A stretch of 17,357 nt of DNA from Candidatus Delongbacteria bacterium (lineage in GTDB: Bacteria > UBA4055). Numbering within the stretch: position 1 is the first letter of the stretch; every line of letters starts with the position of its first letter. Made by a program: the position numbers and the translations under genes. Shown one piece after another: positions 7,866 to 15,034 of the stretch. The notes beneath the pieces were generated by a model. The model had not been told where the DNA came from. It did not search any database and was given only the letters and a program-made list of their open reading frames with translations. The stretch covers positions 1-17,357 of the forward strand of contig JAFGVM010000047.1 in the NCBI GenBank assembly GCA_016937995.1, in the 5' to 3' direction.

Positions 7866-9131
7866 ATGAACAAAACTGCATACATATTTACCCTCGGTTG
7901 TAAGATAAATATCTACGAATCTGAAGCGGTTAAGGATATTCTGATACGTTCAGGTTATGAGATCGTAAAAAAACCTGAGAATGCTGACGTTGTGATAATC
8001 AACAGTTGTACAGTAACTTCAAATGCGGACAGCAAACTGTATAAATTTCTGAATAAAGCATCCATTGCTAATCCGTATGCTATCAAAGTTGTGATGGGTT
8101 GCTATTCTCAACTGGAATCAGAGAAATTGAAAGAACATAATATTGCAGATATTATACTAGGAATTGACAACAAGTATCAGATCGTTCAGATTATCGAAGA
8201 GCATAGAAATTCAAAATATGTTCAGGTTCATGATAATTCAAAGATAGAATTTGAGGATTATCATCTGGCAGAATATAAAAATCATACGAGAGCTTTCCTG
8301 AAAGTGCAGGATGGTTGTGATAATTTTTGTACATACTGTACGATATCGAAGGCAAGAGGAAGATCAAGGAGTAAGTCGCCATCGTCTATAATGAAAGACG
8401 TAAAAGATCTCGTTAGTAACGGTTACAAAGAGATAATTCTATCCGGTATAGATCTTGGGAGTTATAAATATGAAGAAAATGGTCATTTGTTTCTACTGAA
8501 AGATATTATCAAAGAGATCCTGAAGATAGAAGGTTTTAGAATAAGGATTAGTTCAGTTGAGCCTTGGTGTTTTGATGAAGAATTAATACGTATTTTCACT
8601 GATGAAAACAGAATCTGTCCACATTTCCACATTCCTTTGCAATCAGCCTCAGATAACATTCTTAAAAAGATGAATCGAAAGTATAAAATAAAAGAATTTG
8701 ATACACTGATCAAAAAACTGAAAAGAAAGAAAGATGTACTGATCTCTACAGATATTATAGTAGGTTTTCCTACTGAATCAAAAGCAGATTACGAACTATC
8801 ACTGAGCTATCTAAAGAATTCTCAACTTGATACAGCACATATTTTTTCCTATTCTGACCGGCCTCATGCAGCTTCTAAAAACTTACTTCCAAAAGTTCTA
8901 AAAAAAGAAATTGATAGAAGAAGTAAGGAACTTAGACAGATAGCAGAAAATAAATTTGAACAATTTTACAAGAAGAACATCGGCAGCAATAAAGATATAA
9001 TCATTGAGAAGATAAAAAATAATGATGATATGTATCTATATTCGGGCACTTCAGACAATTACCTTCAATTGAGTTTTAAATCAACACAAAAATATAAGAA
9101 AGGTGATCTGCTTTCAGTAGTAGTTGAATAA
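7866..9131 (+). CDS. mtaB: tRNA t6A37 methylthiotransferase, MtaB-like radical SAM enzyme
   Basis: A 421-residue cytoplasmic methylthiotransferase. The N-terminal UPF0004 domain supplies three iron-sulfur cysteines: Cys12 in LGCKIN, Cys48 in NSCTV and Cys79 in GCYSQ. The radical SAM core has Cys151, Cys155 and Cys158 in CDNFCTYC, followed by ARGRSRSKSP, the SGIDLGSY strand, SSVEP and HFHIPLQSAS. A short TRAM-like C-terminal region follows. The GCKIN form and ARGRSRS indicate the MtaB (YqeV) branch, which converts t6A to ms2t6A at tRNA position 37, rather than MiaB or RimO. The length is normal and all six cysteines are intact. The ATG start lacks an obvious Shine-Dalgarno. Because the rpsA terminator lies just upstream, expression depends on read-through or an unrecognised promoter. 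Confidence 0.9.
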   Translation: MNKTAYIFTLGCKINIYESEAVKDILIRSGYEIVKKPENADVVIINSCTVTSNADSKLYKFLNKASIANPYAIKVVMGCYSQLESEKLKEHNIADIILGIDNKYQIVQIIEEHRNSKYVQVHDNSKIEFEDYHLAEYKNHTRAFLKVQDGCDNFCTYCTISKARGRSRSKSPSSIMKDVKDLVSNGYKEIILSGIDLGSYKYEENGHLFLLKDIIKEILKIEGFRIRISSVEPWCFDEELIRIFTDENRICPHFHIPLQSASDNILKKMNRKYKIKEFDTLIKKLKRKKDVLISTDIIVGFPTESKADYELSLSYLKNSQLDTAHIFSYSDRPHAASKNLLPKVLKKEIDRRSKELRQIAENKFEQFYKKNIGSNKDIIIEKIKNNDDMYLYSGTSDNYLQLSFKSTQKYKKGDLLSVVVE

Positions 9132-9197
9132 TGTACAATATGTTATTTTTATTATTGGGCAGGTGTTATCAACTAACGTAGTCATCTAAGCTAAAAT

Positions 9198-9226
9198 TTG
9201 ACAAAAATGTTTTAGAGTGTTATCTT
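9198..9226 (+). promoter_or_regulatory. Sigma70-type promoter of the lytic transglycosylase gene
   Basis: A perfect -35 TTGACA (9198-9203), a 17-base spacer and the -10 TATCTT (9221-9226) predict a start near 9233. The resulting leader of about 85 bases is unusually structured. Confidence 0.75.
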
Positions 9227-9232
9227 TGTCGG

Positions 9233-9317
9233 GATTTCTCAAGATATATTGAGAAATAAGTGTTATATCCACCAAGGTGGAAATAAGGCTGTCGTTGTTA
9301 AATAAAACGGAAAGTTG
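9233..9317 (+). promoter_or_regulatory. Structured 5' leader with perfect hairpins
   Basis: Hairpin 1 pairs ATTTCTCAA (9234-9242) with TTGAGAAAT (9249-9257), a perfect 9-bp stem. Hairpin 2 is TCCACC (9268-9273) with GGTGGA (9276-9281); the 2-base gap means that about five pairs form around a CAAG-like loop. A weaker stem, CGTT (9293-9296) with AACG (9306-9309), would cover part of the ribosome-binding region. I do not recognise a known riboswitch class. It may be a cis-regulatory leader or a small RNA. Confidence 0.45.
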
Positions 9318-9920
9318 ATGAACCTGATCAAAACTAAGAAATTTTTTGCAGTATTATTGTTTGCGGTAAGCTTTATGGCAAGCTGTATGAAATATACTTA
9401 CAGAGAGGGAAATTTTGTTGTAAATAACAGAAATGTGTATCGAAATAACTTTTCTGTGATCAAAGCGGATACATCAAACACTATCCTTTCATATAAGATC
9501 AATGAAACCAAAATTAAGAACTATATTAAGGAATTTAAAACATACAGATACAAAGAAGACGTTGCATCTATTTATGCTGATGCGATACTGTATGCCTGCA
9601 TTAAGTATGATATTGATATTGATATTATGCTGTCTTTAATAAAATATGAGAGCAGTTTTAATTCTTTGACAATAAACAAAAGGACCGGCTGTATCGGTGC
9701 TACACAAATAAATCCTGCTGTTTGGACAGAGGAATTGAAAGAAGCCGGTATTATTGAGAAAAAAGAGGATCTTTTTTCTTTAAGGAACAACATAATAAGC
9801 GGTGCATACGTTCTCAATCATTATATAAAGAAGACCGACAGTCTTGAACTGGCACTTCAGAAATACTATGGTACCTGCAATTATGCTTCGATCTATTCGA
9901 ACAACGTTCTTGGTGGATAA
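9318..9920 (+). CDS. Lytic transglycosylase (SLT domain) lipoprotein
   Basis: A 200-residue protein with a basic N-terminus, a hydrophobic core and a lipobox-like FMASC, so Cys23 would be lipidated and LspA would cleave before it. The SLT/lysozyme-like domain covers about residues 85-195. The catalytic glutamate is Glu111 in KYESSFN, followed by GCIGATQINPAVW, the equivalent of the GLMQI signature, and a late ALQKYYGTCNYASIYSNNV that fits the family's closing helix. Such enzymes cut the glycan strand of peptidoglycan and leave 1,6-anhydro-MurNAc. ATG 9318 is preferred over the adjacent TTG 9315 because GGA at 9309-9311 is then better spaced. The C-terminus ends soon after the SLT domain, so this is a minimal enzyme. 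It has its own promoter, leader and terminator. Confidence 0.9.
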   Translation: MNLIKTKKFFAVLLFAVSFMASCMKYTYREGNFVVNNRNVYRNNFSVIKADTSNTILSYKINETKIKNYIKEFKTYRYKEDVASIYADAILYACIKYDIDIDIMLSLIKYESSFNSLTINKRTGCIGATQINPAVWTEELKEAGIIEKKEDLFSLRNNIISGAYVLNHYIKKTDSLELALQKYYGTCNYASIYSNNVLGG

Positions 9921-9937
9921 AAATTTATTTACATAAT

Positions 9938-9967
9938 AAAAAAGCCGATCATCTGATCGGCTTTTTT
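9938..9967. terminator. Bidirectional terminator between convergent genes
   Basis: An A-run, then GCCGATCA, a 2-base centre, TGATCGGC and a T-run form a 14-bp perfect inverted repeat (9938-9951 with 9954-9967). It can end both the transglycosylase transcript and the opposing transcript from 9973-10641. Confidence 0.9.
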
Positions 9968-9972
9968 CATAC

Positions 9973-10641
9973 CTAAGCTTTTCCAAGCTTCCATCTACTG
10001 ATCGCTTTGAAGAACATGAGCACAGTGAACGGCACAGTGAAATCACCTTCCATCAACCTGTTAGTTGTTGATAGGATCAACCATGCTTTTTCGATATCTT
10101 TAGCTCTGTAATATTTTAAGAATATAGCCATTAATCTTTTTGAGAATACTTTAAATCTGTTGTTATTCATTATTAAATTTACAGCACCTGTGTAATATTC
10201 AACTCCAGCTTCTGTATGAAACCAGCCTTCAGTTGCTTCCGGTTCACCCTGTGATTTTATAATTTCAGCTATTTCATCATCTGTAAAAGAGAATTCATTG
10301 AATTCATCTGTTGAGAAGAAGTTAAAGCTTTCACTGTTGAACAGATCAGGATCTTCGTCATATTTTTTTCCAATGGCTGCATGAGGCCCCATCAGGTCCA
10401 TTGATGCTTCCATAATGGTCTTCTGCATTGCAGGACTTCCGAAGTATGAACCTACACTTTCTTTAACAGTTTCCTGCTTTTTTTGTGTAAAAGCCTCAGA
10501 CACCTGATAATATGTACAGTCTATACATTCTTCATTTCTATTCTTTGCACAACATACAGGACAGATCAGTGCACCGTTTTTTAATTTACAGATTCTCTTT
10601 CCTGCCTTTGCATCACAAAATGAGCATTTTACTTTAGCCAT
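9973..10641 (-). CDS. Conserved hypothetical protein with N-terminal cysteine-rich zinc-binding-like domain
   Basis: A soluble 222-residue protein of unknown function, with no signal peptide or membrane segment. The first 45 residues hold eight cysteines (6, 9, 18, 27, 30, 31, 39, 42) arranged CSFC, RICKLKNG, ICPVCC, CIDC, then TYY. This recalls a widespread uncharacterised N-terminal motif (R-C, G-x-IC-x-x-CC, R, C-x-x-C-x-Y) that probably binds zinc. The remainder is mostly helical with an acidic middle (DPDLFNSESFNFFSTDE) and no recognised catalytic motif. The ATG start has AGGA shortly upstream. The convergent neighbour is the transglycosylase and the upstream neighbour is the hybrid kinase, 107 bases away on the same strand. 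The two could share a transcript, but that gap shows no clear terminator or strong promoter. Confidence 0.75.
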   Translation of the reverse strand: MAKVKCSFCDAKAGKRICKLKNGALICPVCCAKNRNEECIDCTYYQVSEAFTQKKQETVKESVGSYFGSPAMQKTIMEASMDLMGPHAAIGKKYDEDPDLFNSESFNFFSTDEFNEFSFTDDEIAEIIKSQGEPEATEGWFHTEAGVEYYTGAVNLIMNNNRFKVFSKRLMAIFLKYYRAKDIEKAWLILSTTNRLMEGDFTVPFTVLMFFKAISRWKLGKA

Positions 10642-10748
10642 AGATTTTCCTAAAATTTTATTTATTAATAGAACAGGTTGGAATGTAAAAAAATAATTTG
10701 TTTTAAAAAAGGTTTTTTATCTTAAATAATTAAAGTTATAAAAATATT

Positions 10749-12287
10749 CTATTTAATTACGTACTTGAAAATTGTATTTTTAAGATCTTCTAAAGTAAAA
10801 GGTTTTTGAATACTTGCTGTAAATCCAAATTTTTCAGGGTTCTGTATTATAGGGTCTTCAGAGTATCCGCTGCTTACAATAACAGGTATTGTACTGTCAA
10901 TATCTCTGATATGCTTAATCGCTTCTTTTCCACCCATCCCACCGGGTATAGTAATGTCAAGAAATATAGCTGCAAGTTCATCTTTGTTATTCTTTAATTC
11001 TTTAAATATACCTATGGCTTCAGTTCCATCACAGGATTCTATAGTAGCAAATCCAAAATAATCCAGCATTTCTTTAAGCGTATTTCTTATTATTTCTTCA
11101 TCATCCATTACTAATACTTTTCCTGTTCCATTTATATTATTAGTTTTAAAATTTTTCTCATCCTGAAATTTCTTTTCTGAAGCAGGAAGACATATCGTAA
11201 ACGTACTCCCTTTTTCCGGAGTTGATTCAACATCAATATGCCCTTTATGTTTTTTTACTATTGAATAGCTTGTAGCAAGACCCAATCCACTACCAATCTT
11301 CTTTGTTGTAAAAAAAGGGTCGAAGATTCTGTCAATAATACTTTGAGGAATCCCTATACCCTGATCTTTTATCTGAATCCTAATATATTTGCCTTCCGTA
11401 AGTATATTATGCTCATTTTTTTTTAATTTAATATTATCAGCAATTACACTTATAGTTCCTCCACTTGGCATTGCTTGCTGAGCATTTATTACAATATTGT
11501 CAATAACCTGACCCATCTGATTTGCATCAAATTCACATACCCATAGATCTTCATTGATTGATATTTCACTGGATATTTTTGATCCGCTTAAAGCAAATTG
11601 AACTGTATCTTTAAGAAAATCGTTAAGATTGTTTACTTTGATTTCAGGTTCTCCACCTTTTGAAAAAGTAAGAAGCTGTTGTGTTAGGTTTTTTGCTCTC
11701 GAAAGAGTTTTAATTGTTGAATCTAAATATTTTTTTATCTTTGGCTCAGATGTCTTCATTCTTGCAATATCAATATAACCGTAAATCCCGAATAGAAGAT
11801 TATTGAAATCATGAGCTATTCCACCAGCAAGAATTCCTAACGATTCTAGTTTCTGATTATGCTGAATTTGCTTTTCATACTTTATCTTTTCTTCGACAGC
11901 TTTCTTTTGATCAGTTATATCTCTAAGGTGTTCTATAATATTTTGAATTTCACCTTTTTCATTAAGAATTGGATATGCTCTTATATCAAGCCAAATTTGC
12001 AGATCCTCAAAATATCTTTCAACTCTCGCTGGCTTTTTTGTCTCATACACAATAGAAGTGGCACATTGTTCACAGGGACTACCCCTTTGGATAAGCTCAA
12101 AACATTTTTTCCCTTTAACCTCTTCAAAAGATTTCTTCAGAAAGTCGTAACCGGCCTTATTATACTTTATAATATTATGGTCATTATCCTGCAGTCCTAT
12201 AATATCAGGTATATTATCAAAAAGAGTCTCAAGTGTCTTAGACATATTACTGTTCTCTTTCGCAGAATCAATGAGTTCCTTTTCCAT
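10749..12287 (-). CDS. Hybrid sensor histidine kinase: PAS, HisKA, HATPase, receiver
   Basis: A cytoplasmic 512-residue hybrid kinase. A PAS domain (about residues 17-125) contains a Cys72-x-x-Cys75 pair that could bind metal or respond to redox. The H-box GGIAHDFNNLL carries the phospho-accepting His159. The ATPase domain has the N-box around Asn268 (IVINAQQAMPSGG), DQGIGIP, FDPFFTTK and GSGLGLAT. A C-terminal receiver (about 388-510) has acidic residues MDDEE, phospho-acceptor Asp444 in FLDITIPGGMGG and conserved Lys495 in QKPF. There is no transmembrane segment, so it senses an internal signal. No partner response regulator or output gene lies beside it, making it an orphan in this window. 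GGGAG precedes the ATG, and a promoter is visible upstream. It appears more AT-rich than its neighbours. Confidence 0.95.
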   Translation of the reverse strand: MEKELIDSAKENSNMSKTLETLFDNIPDIIGLQDNDHNIIKYNKAGYDFLKKSFEEVKGKKCFELIQRGSPCEQCATSIVYETKKPARVERYFEDLQIWLDIRAYPILNEKGEIQNIIEHLRDITDQKKAVEEKIKYEKQIQHNQKLESLGILAGGIAHDFNNLLFGIYGYIDIARMKTSEPKIKKYLDSTIKTLSRAKNLTQQLLTFSKGGEPEIKVNNLNDFLKDTVQFALSGSKISSEISINEDLWVCEFDANQMGQVIDNIVINAQQAMPSGGTISVIADNIKLKKNEHNILTEGKYIRIQIKDQGIGIPQSIIDRIFDPFFTTKKIGSGLGLATSYSIVKKHKGHIDVESTPEKGSTFTICLPASEKKFQDEKNFKTNNINGTGKVLVMDDEEIIRNTLKEMLDYFGFATIESCDGTEAIGIFKELKNNKDELAAIFLDITIPGGMGGKEAIKHIRDIDSTIPVIVSSGYSEDPIIQNPEKFGFTASIQKPFTLEDLKNTIFKYVIK

Positions 12288-12345
12288 AACTATCTCCCAG
12301 GTAGAAACTTAATCTATAAAAAACATTTTTTTTAAATATTTAAAA

Positions 12346-12374
12346 ACTATAACAAAAAAATAGATGATTTACAA
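12346..12374 (-). promoter_or_regulatory. Promoter of the hybrid histidine kinase gene
   Basis: On the minus strand, TTGTAA (12369-12374) is followed by a 17-base spacer and TATAGT (12346-12351), with TG one base before the -10 (extended -10). Transcription would start near 12338, about 50 bases before the ATG. The surrounding 12288-12449 gap is very AT-rich and shows no GC-stemmed terminator for the upstream metalloprotease gene. Confidence 0.6.
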
Positions 12375-12449
12375 TCAATAAATTTTTTAGAACTACCCAA
12401 AGATAACATTACAAAATAAAAATATTTGTTTTTTAAATTTCAATGAATT

Positions 12450-12959
12450 TTAATTGTCAATTGTCTCTTCCTTCATCCCTTTAGCCATTAAAAAACCCAC
12501 AGCACGTTCTTTGAGCTTAAATCTGTTGATCAGTGACCTGAAATCTTTTCCATGATTTGGAACCAATAAATGAGCGATCTCATGTATGATAACATAGTCC
12601 ATAACCCACTTGGGATATGTAGCCAGAACCGGATTAATAACTATCTTTCTCTGTCTTGTATAGCACTTACCCCAGGTGCGCAACAGAGTTCCTTGAAATT
12701 CTATGGAGTAATCAGGTGCTTCGGGGATAAATTTTTTCTTGAGCTTTAGAGATCTTTTTAAAAGTTCATCATCATTGTTCAAAATTATTTCTTTAAGTTC
12801 AAGCTTCTCTAAAAATTTATTCAAAAAAGCTTTAATATCCCCGTCCGATGTGTGATGAGGAGCAAGTATCTTAACTGTATTATCTCTTAGAGAAGCCTGT
12901 AAAGTCTTTTTTCTACGTTTTGACCTTTTAACAATGATCTCGTATTTATCAGAAATCAT
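12450..12959 (-). CDS. YgjP-like (DUF45) metallopeptidase-domain protein
   Basis: A 169-residue protein of the YgjP/DUF45 group, related to SprT-like and M48-type zincins. The zinc motif is HEIAH at 126-130 (IIHEIAHLLVPNHGKDF), with His136 as the probable third ligand. TWGKC near residue 95 matches the family's conserved W-G-x-C segment, and INPVLATYPKWVMDYVIIHE is typical. No signal peptide is present, so it is probably cytoplasmic. Family members are presumed metal-dependent proteases and their substrates are mostly unknown. It is somewhat short for the family (about 230 residues) and lacks part of the N-terminal region. It starts 3 bases after the GWxTD gene stop, so it is the last gene of the minus-strand operon. 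Assignment to the family is firm; proteolytic activity is inferred. Confidence 0.85.
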   Translation of the reverse strand: MISDKYEIIVKRSKRRKKTLQASLRDNTVKILAPHHTSDGDIKAFLNKFLEKLELKEIILNNDDELLKRSLKLKKKFIPEAPDYSIEFQGTLLRTWGKCYTRQRKIVINPVLATYPKWVMDYVIIHEIAHLLVPNHGKDFRSLINRFKLKERAVGFLMAKGMKEETIDN

Positions 12960-12962
12960 AAA

Positions 12963-14513
12963 TTAATAAATTTCCTTTTTGATCTTTTCTTCCCAGTTCG
13001 GATCGTTCTTTTCACCTGTAAAATTGGAATGTATCAGAGAAAATTCGCCGAAACCATGGGTATCCGCAAAGACGAAAGTATAGTTCCCGTTGAAATAAGA
13101 CCAGATTTCATGATCCTGAGAATCGGTTGAATAAGTTTCCTTATCTATCTTATCCGGTGCACCATGAGTGATCAATATCCTGCCTCTATCTGTCTTCCAT
13201 CCTTCTTTATTTCCCAAAGAATATTCTTTATTGGCCAGATTTACATTATATAAAAATTTCTCTCTTGCATCAGGATCATCTCTCTCTTTTGTTTCCCAGA
13301 ACCTTTTTAAAAAATTGACTTTACCTTTGTCATTTAATTTGTCCGCTAAGTTCCTATCCTTTTTATCAAGAATGGTATACACCTGTTCAAATTCTTCAAG
13401 CATACTCTTATCACTTAGAACATCAACATTTTTGCTGTAATCCTTGTTTGCAAGATCAGAAAAATACTCGAATTTCTCTTTTTTGAACTTGTCATCATAT
13501 TTAGTTTTTTCTACCCAGTAATCAATAAGGAAAGATCTTTTTGCCTCCAACCCGTTCTTTTCGAACTCATCTGATCTATCTGCGGTAATATCCTTTGAAA
13601 TATTCCTGATCTCATTATCAATGGTTTTTTCAGTCAGTACTTCAATTGCATTACTCAGATCTTCAAATTTCATTTCCGCTTTTTCTCTGAAATCCAGAGT
13701 TCTGTATATATAGAAATTATTACTGCTTTCTATAGTTGACCCGTTCTTTGATACTTCCAGATTAAAGTCATACAATCCTGTTTTTAGACTCTGAATAGGT
13801 ATTTGATCCGCGAGTACGATCGCATTTCCAGGTGCTTTTTTTGATTTTGAATTCCCTTCCTTGATCTTTATCCCATCTTTATCACTGATAGACCACTTAT
13901 AATCAACACTGTTTCCTGCCTGCAATCCGTATACTTCTGTATAGTAATACAAGAAAGGTCTTCTGGTACCGAATACTTTACTCGGGTTCGGAAGGACGAT
14001 CACACCCTGCTTGAAGAACTCTGATTCTTTTTCAATATCGTTTGTAATTATTTTAGAAGCCAGTTGTATTGTGGAAAGGGAGAATTTATCATGGAATTTT
14101 GCAACAGAAAATTTCTTTGAATTTTGAGGAATATCTATTGTTTCTACATTCTTTGATTTAAGATCTTCGACCTCAGCAAGCAACCTGTAATATCCCGGAT
14201 CAAGATACATTGTGGATAATGCCGGTATTTCATTACCTGAGAATTTATCGTTTTCACTTTTCAGGGTATATTTTTGCTTCCATTTATCTTCTGCAATTAG
14301 CTTTTCACCATCATAAACATATAACTTGATCGCAAATACACTTTCGGATGTCTTATCAAATTCTAATGATTGTACCGGTATTGATACATAAATATCAACC
14401 TTTGTTTTATCAAGTCTTTCTCTGTCATAACAGGCATAATCCAAATAAAATACTCCCTTCGCGAGTAATACTGGAATGAATAATAATGTAACTAGATAAA
14501 TATATTTTCTCAT
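12963..14513 (-). CDS. Secreted GWxTD domain-containing protein (second copy) with internal duplication
   Basis: A 516-residue predicted exported protein of unknown function. A signal peptide (MRKYIYLVTLLFIPVLLAKG) precedes a beta-rich region to about residue 275, then a charged helical region. The GWxTD motif is GWKTD at 438-442, followed by ITHGAPDKID, HEIWSYF and an aromatic tail. The helical module just before the motif (401-432: FLKRFW, DDPDAREKF, LANKEYS) is also present at 328-360 (FLIDYW, DDKFKKEKF, SDLANKDYS), about 72 residues earlier and without its own GWxTD. The paralogue at 949-2238 has one such module. The start overlaps the NlpC/P60 gene stop by 4 bases (ATGA), implying coupled translation. 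A role in the periplasm or at the cell surface is likely; no activity can be assigned. Confidence 0.87.
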   Translation of the reverse strand: MRKYIYLVTLLFIPVLLAKGVFYLDYACYDRERLDKTKVDIYVSIPVQSLEFDKTSESVFAIKLYVYDGEKLIAEDKWKQKYTLKSENDKFSGNEIPALSTMYLDPGYYRLLAEVEDLKSKNVETIDIPQNSKKFSVAKFHDKFSLSTIQLASKIITNDIEKESEFFKQGVIVLPNPSKVFGTRRPFLYYYTEVYGLQAGNSVDYKWSISDKDGIKIKEGNSKSKKAPGNAIVLADQIPIQSLKTGLYDFNLEVSKNGSTIESSNNFYIYRTLDFREKAEMKFEDLSNAIEVLTEKTIDNEIRNISKDITADRSDEFEKNGLEAKRSFLIDYWVEKTKYDDKFKKEKFEYFSDLANKDYSKNVDVLSDKSMLEEFEQVYTILDKKDRNLADKLNDKGKVNFLKRFWETKERDDPDAREKFLYNVNLANKEYSLGNKEGWKTDRGRILITHGAPDKIDKETYSTDSQDHEIWSYFNGNYTFVFADTHGFGEFSLIHSNFTGEKNDPNWEEKIKKEIY

Positions 14514-15010
14514 CTTATGATCCTCCTTCCTGCTATGAATTTATTTTTAAAATAGTAATCATCGAGACTGCTTATCATAACACCCCTGGATGTTGATGCA
14601 TGCCCGAACTTACCATCCTTTAAATATACACCAACATGTGAAATACCTCTACCGTTCGTATTGAAGAAAACAAGGTCACCGTATGAAAGTTCAGCTTTTG
14701 AAATATGTCTTCCGTAATAATATTGTTTTTGGGCAGTTCTGGGAAGATTAACTCTATATATCTCTTTGAATAATGCCATCACGAATCCACTGCAGTCAAA
14801 TGAATTTGGCCCGGAAGCACCTAATACATACTTTGCTCCGTAGTGTTTCTCAATGAATTTTTCAATGATCTGGGCATCTTCAGCATCCTCTTCTGTGATC
14901 TGTTGTTTCTGCTGATTGTAATACTGATGTGATGATACTGAAGAGCATGACACAAAGATCATTGAAAAGGCCATTATAAAAGGTATGAAATATTTTATTG
15001 TTCTAGTCAT
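14510..15010 (-). CDS. NlpC/P60 family peptidoglycan hydrolase lipoprotein
   Basis: A 166-residue cysteine peptidase of the NlpC/P60 class, predicted to cut the peptide stem of peptidoglycan. The N-terminus has a basic start, a hydrophobic core and a lipobox-like FVSC, so Cys22 would be the lipidated residue after processing by LspA. After a short linker rich in Gln and Glu, the catalytic domain (about 48-166) shows FDCSGF with Cys73, SHVGVY with His125 and FGHAST with His137, so the triad is complete. RTAQKQY and LSYGDLVFF are typical family motifs. No cell-wall-binding domain is fused; this is a minimal Spr/NlpC-like enzyme. It lies 24 bases downstream of pgi and overlaps the GWxTD gene by 4 bases. 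Confidence 0.93.
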   Translation of the reverse strand: MTRTIKYFIPFIMAFSMIFVSCSSVSSHQYYNQQKQQITEEDAEDAQIIEKFIEKHYGAKYVLGASGPNSFDCSGFVMALFKEIYRVNLPRTAQKQYYYGRHISKAELSYGDLVFFNTNGRGISHVGVYLKDGKFGHASTSRGVMISSLDDYYFKNKFIAGRRIIR

Positions 15011-15034
15011 TATTTCTCAAATGTTATTGGTTTG

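Noticed and set aside
9132-9317. Known riboswitch (c-di-GMP, fluoride, preQ1 or cobalamin type) before the transglycosylase
   Set aside because: None of the conserved core sequences of those classes is recognisable; only generic hairpins are seen.
10642-10748. Promoter TTTACA with TAATAA for the cysteine-rich protein gene
   Set aside because: The -10 matches only about half the consensus and spacing is 16; too weak in such AT-rich sequence.
11859-12335. 158-residue plus-strand frame opposite the kinase gene
   Set aside because: It is antisense to a clear PAS-domain coding region and has no family features.
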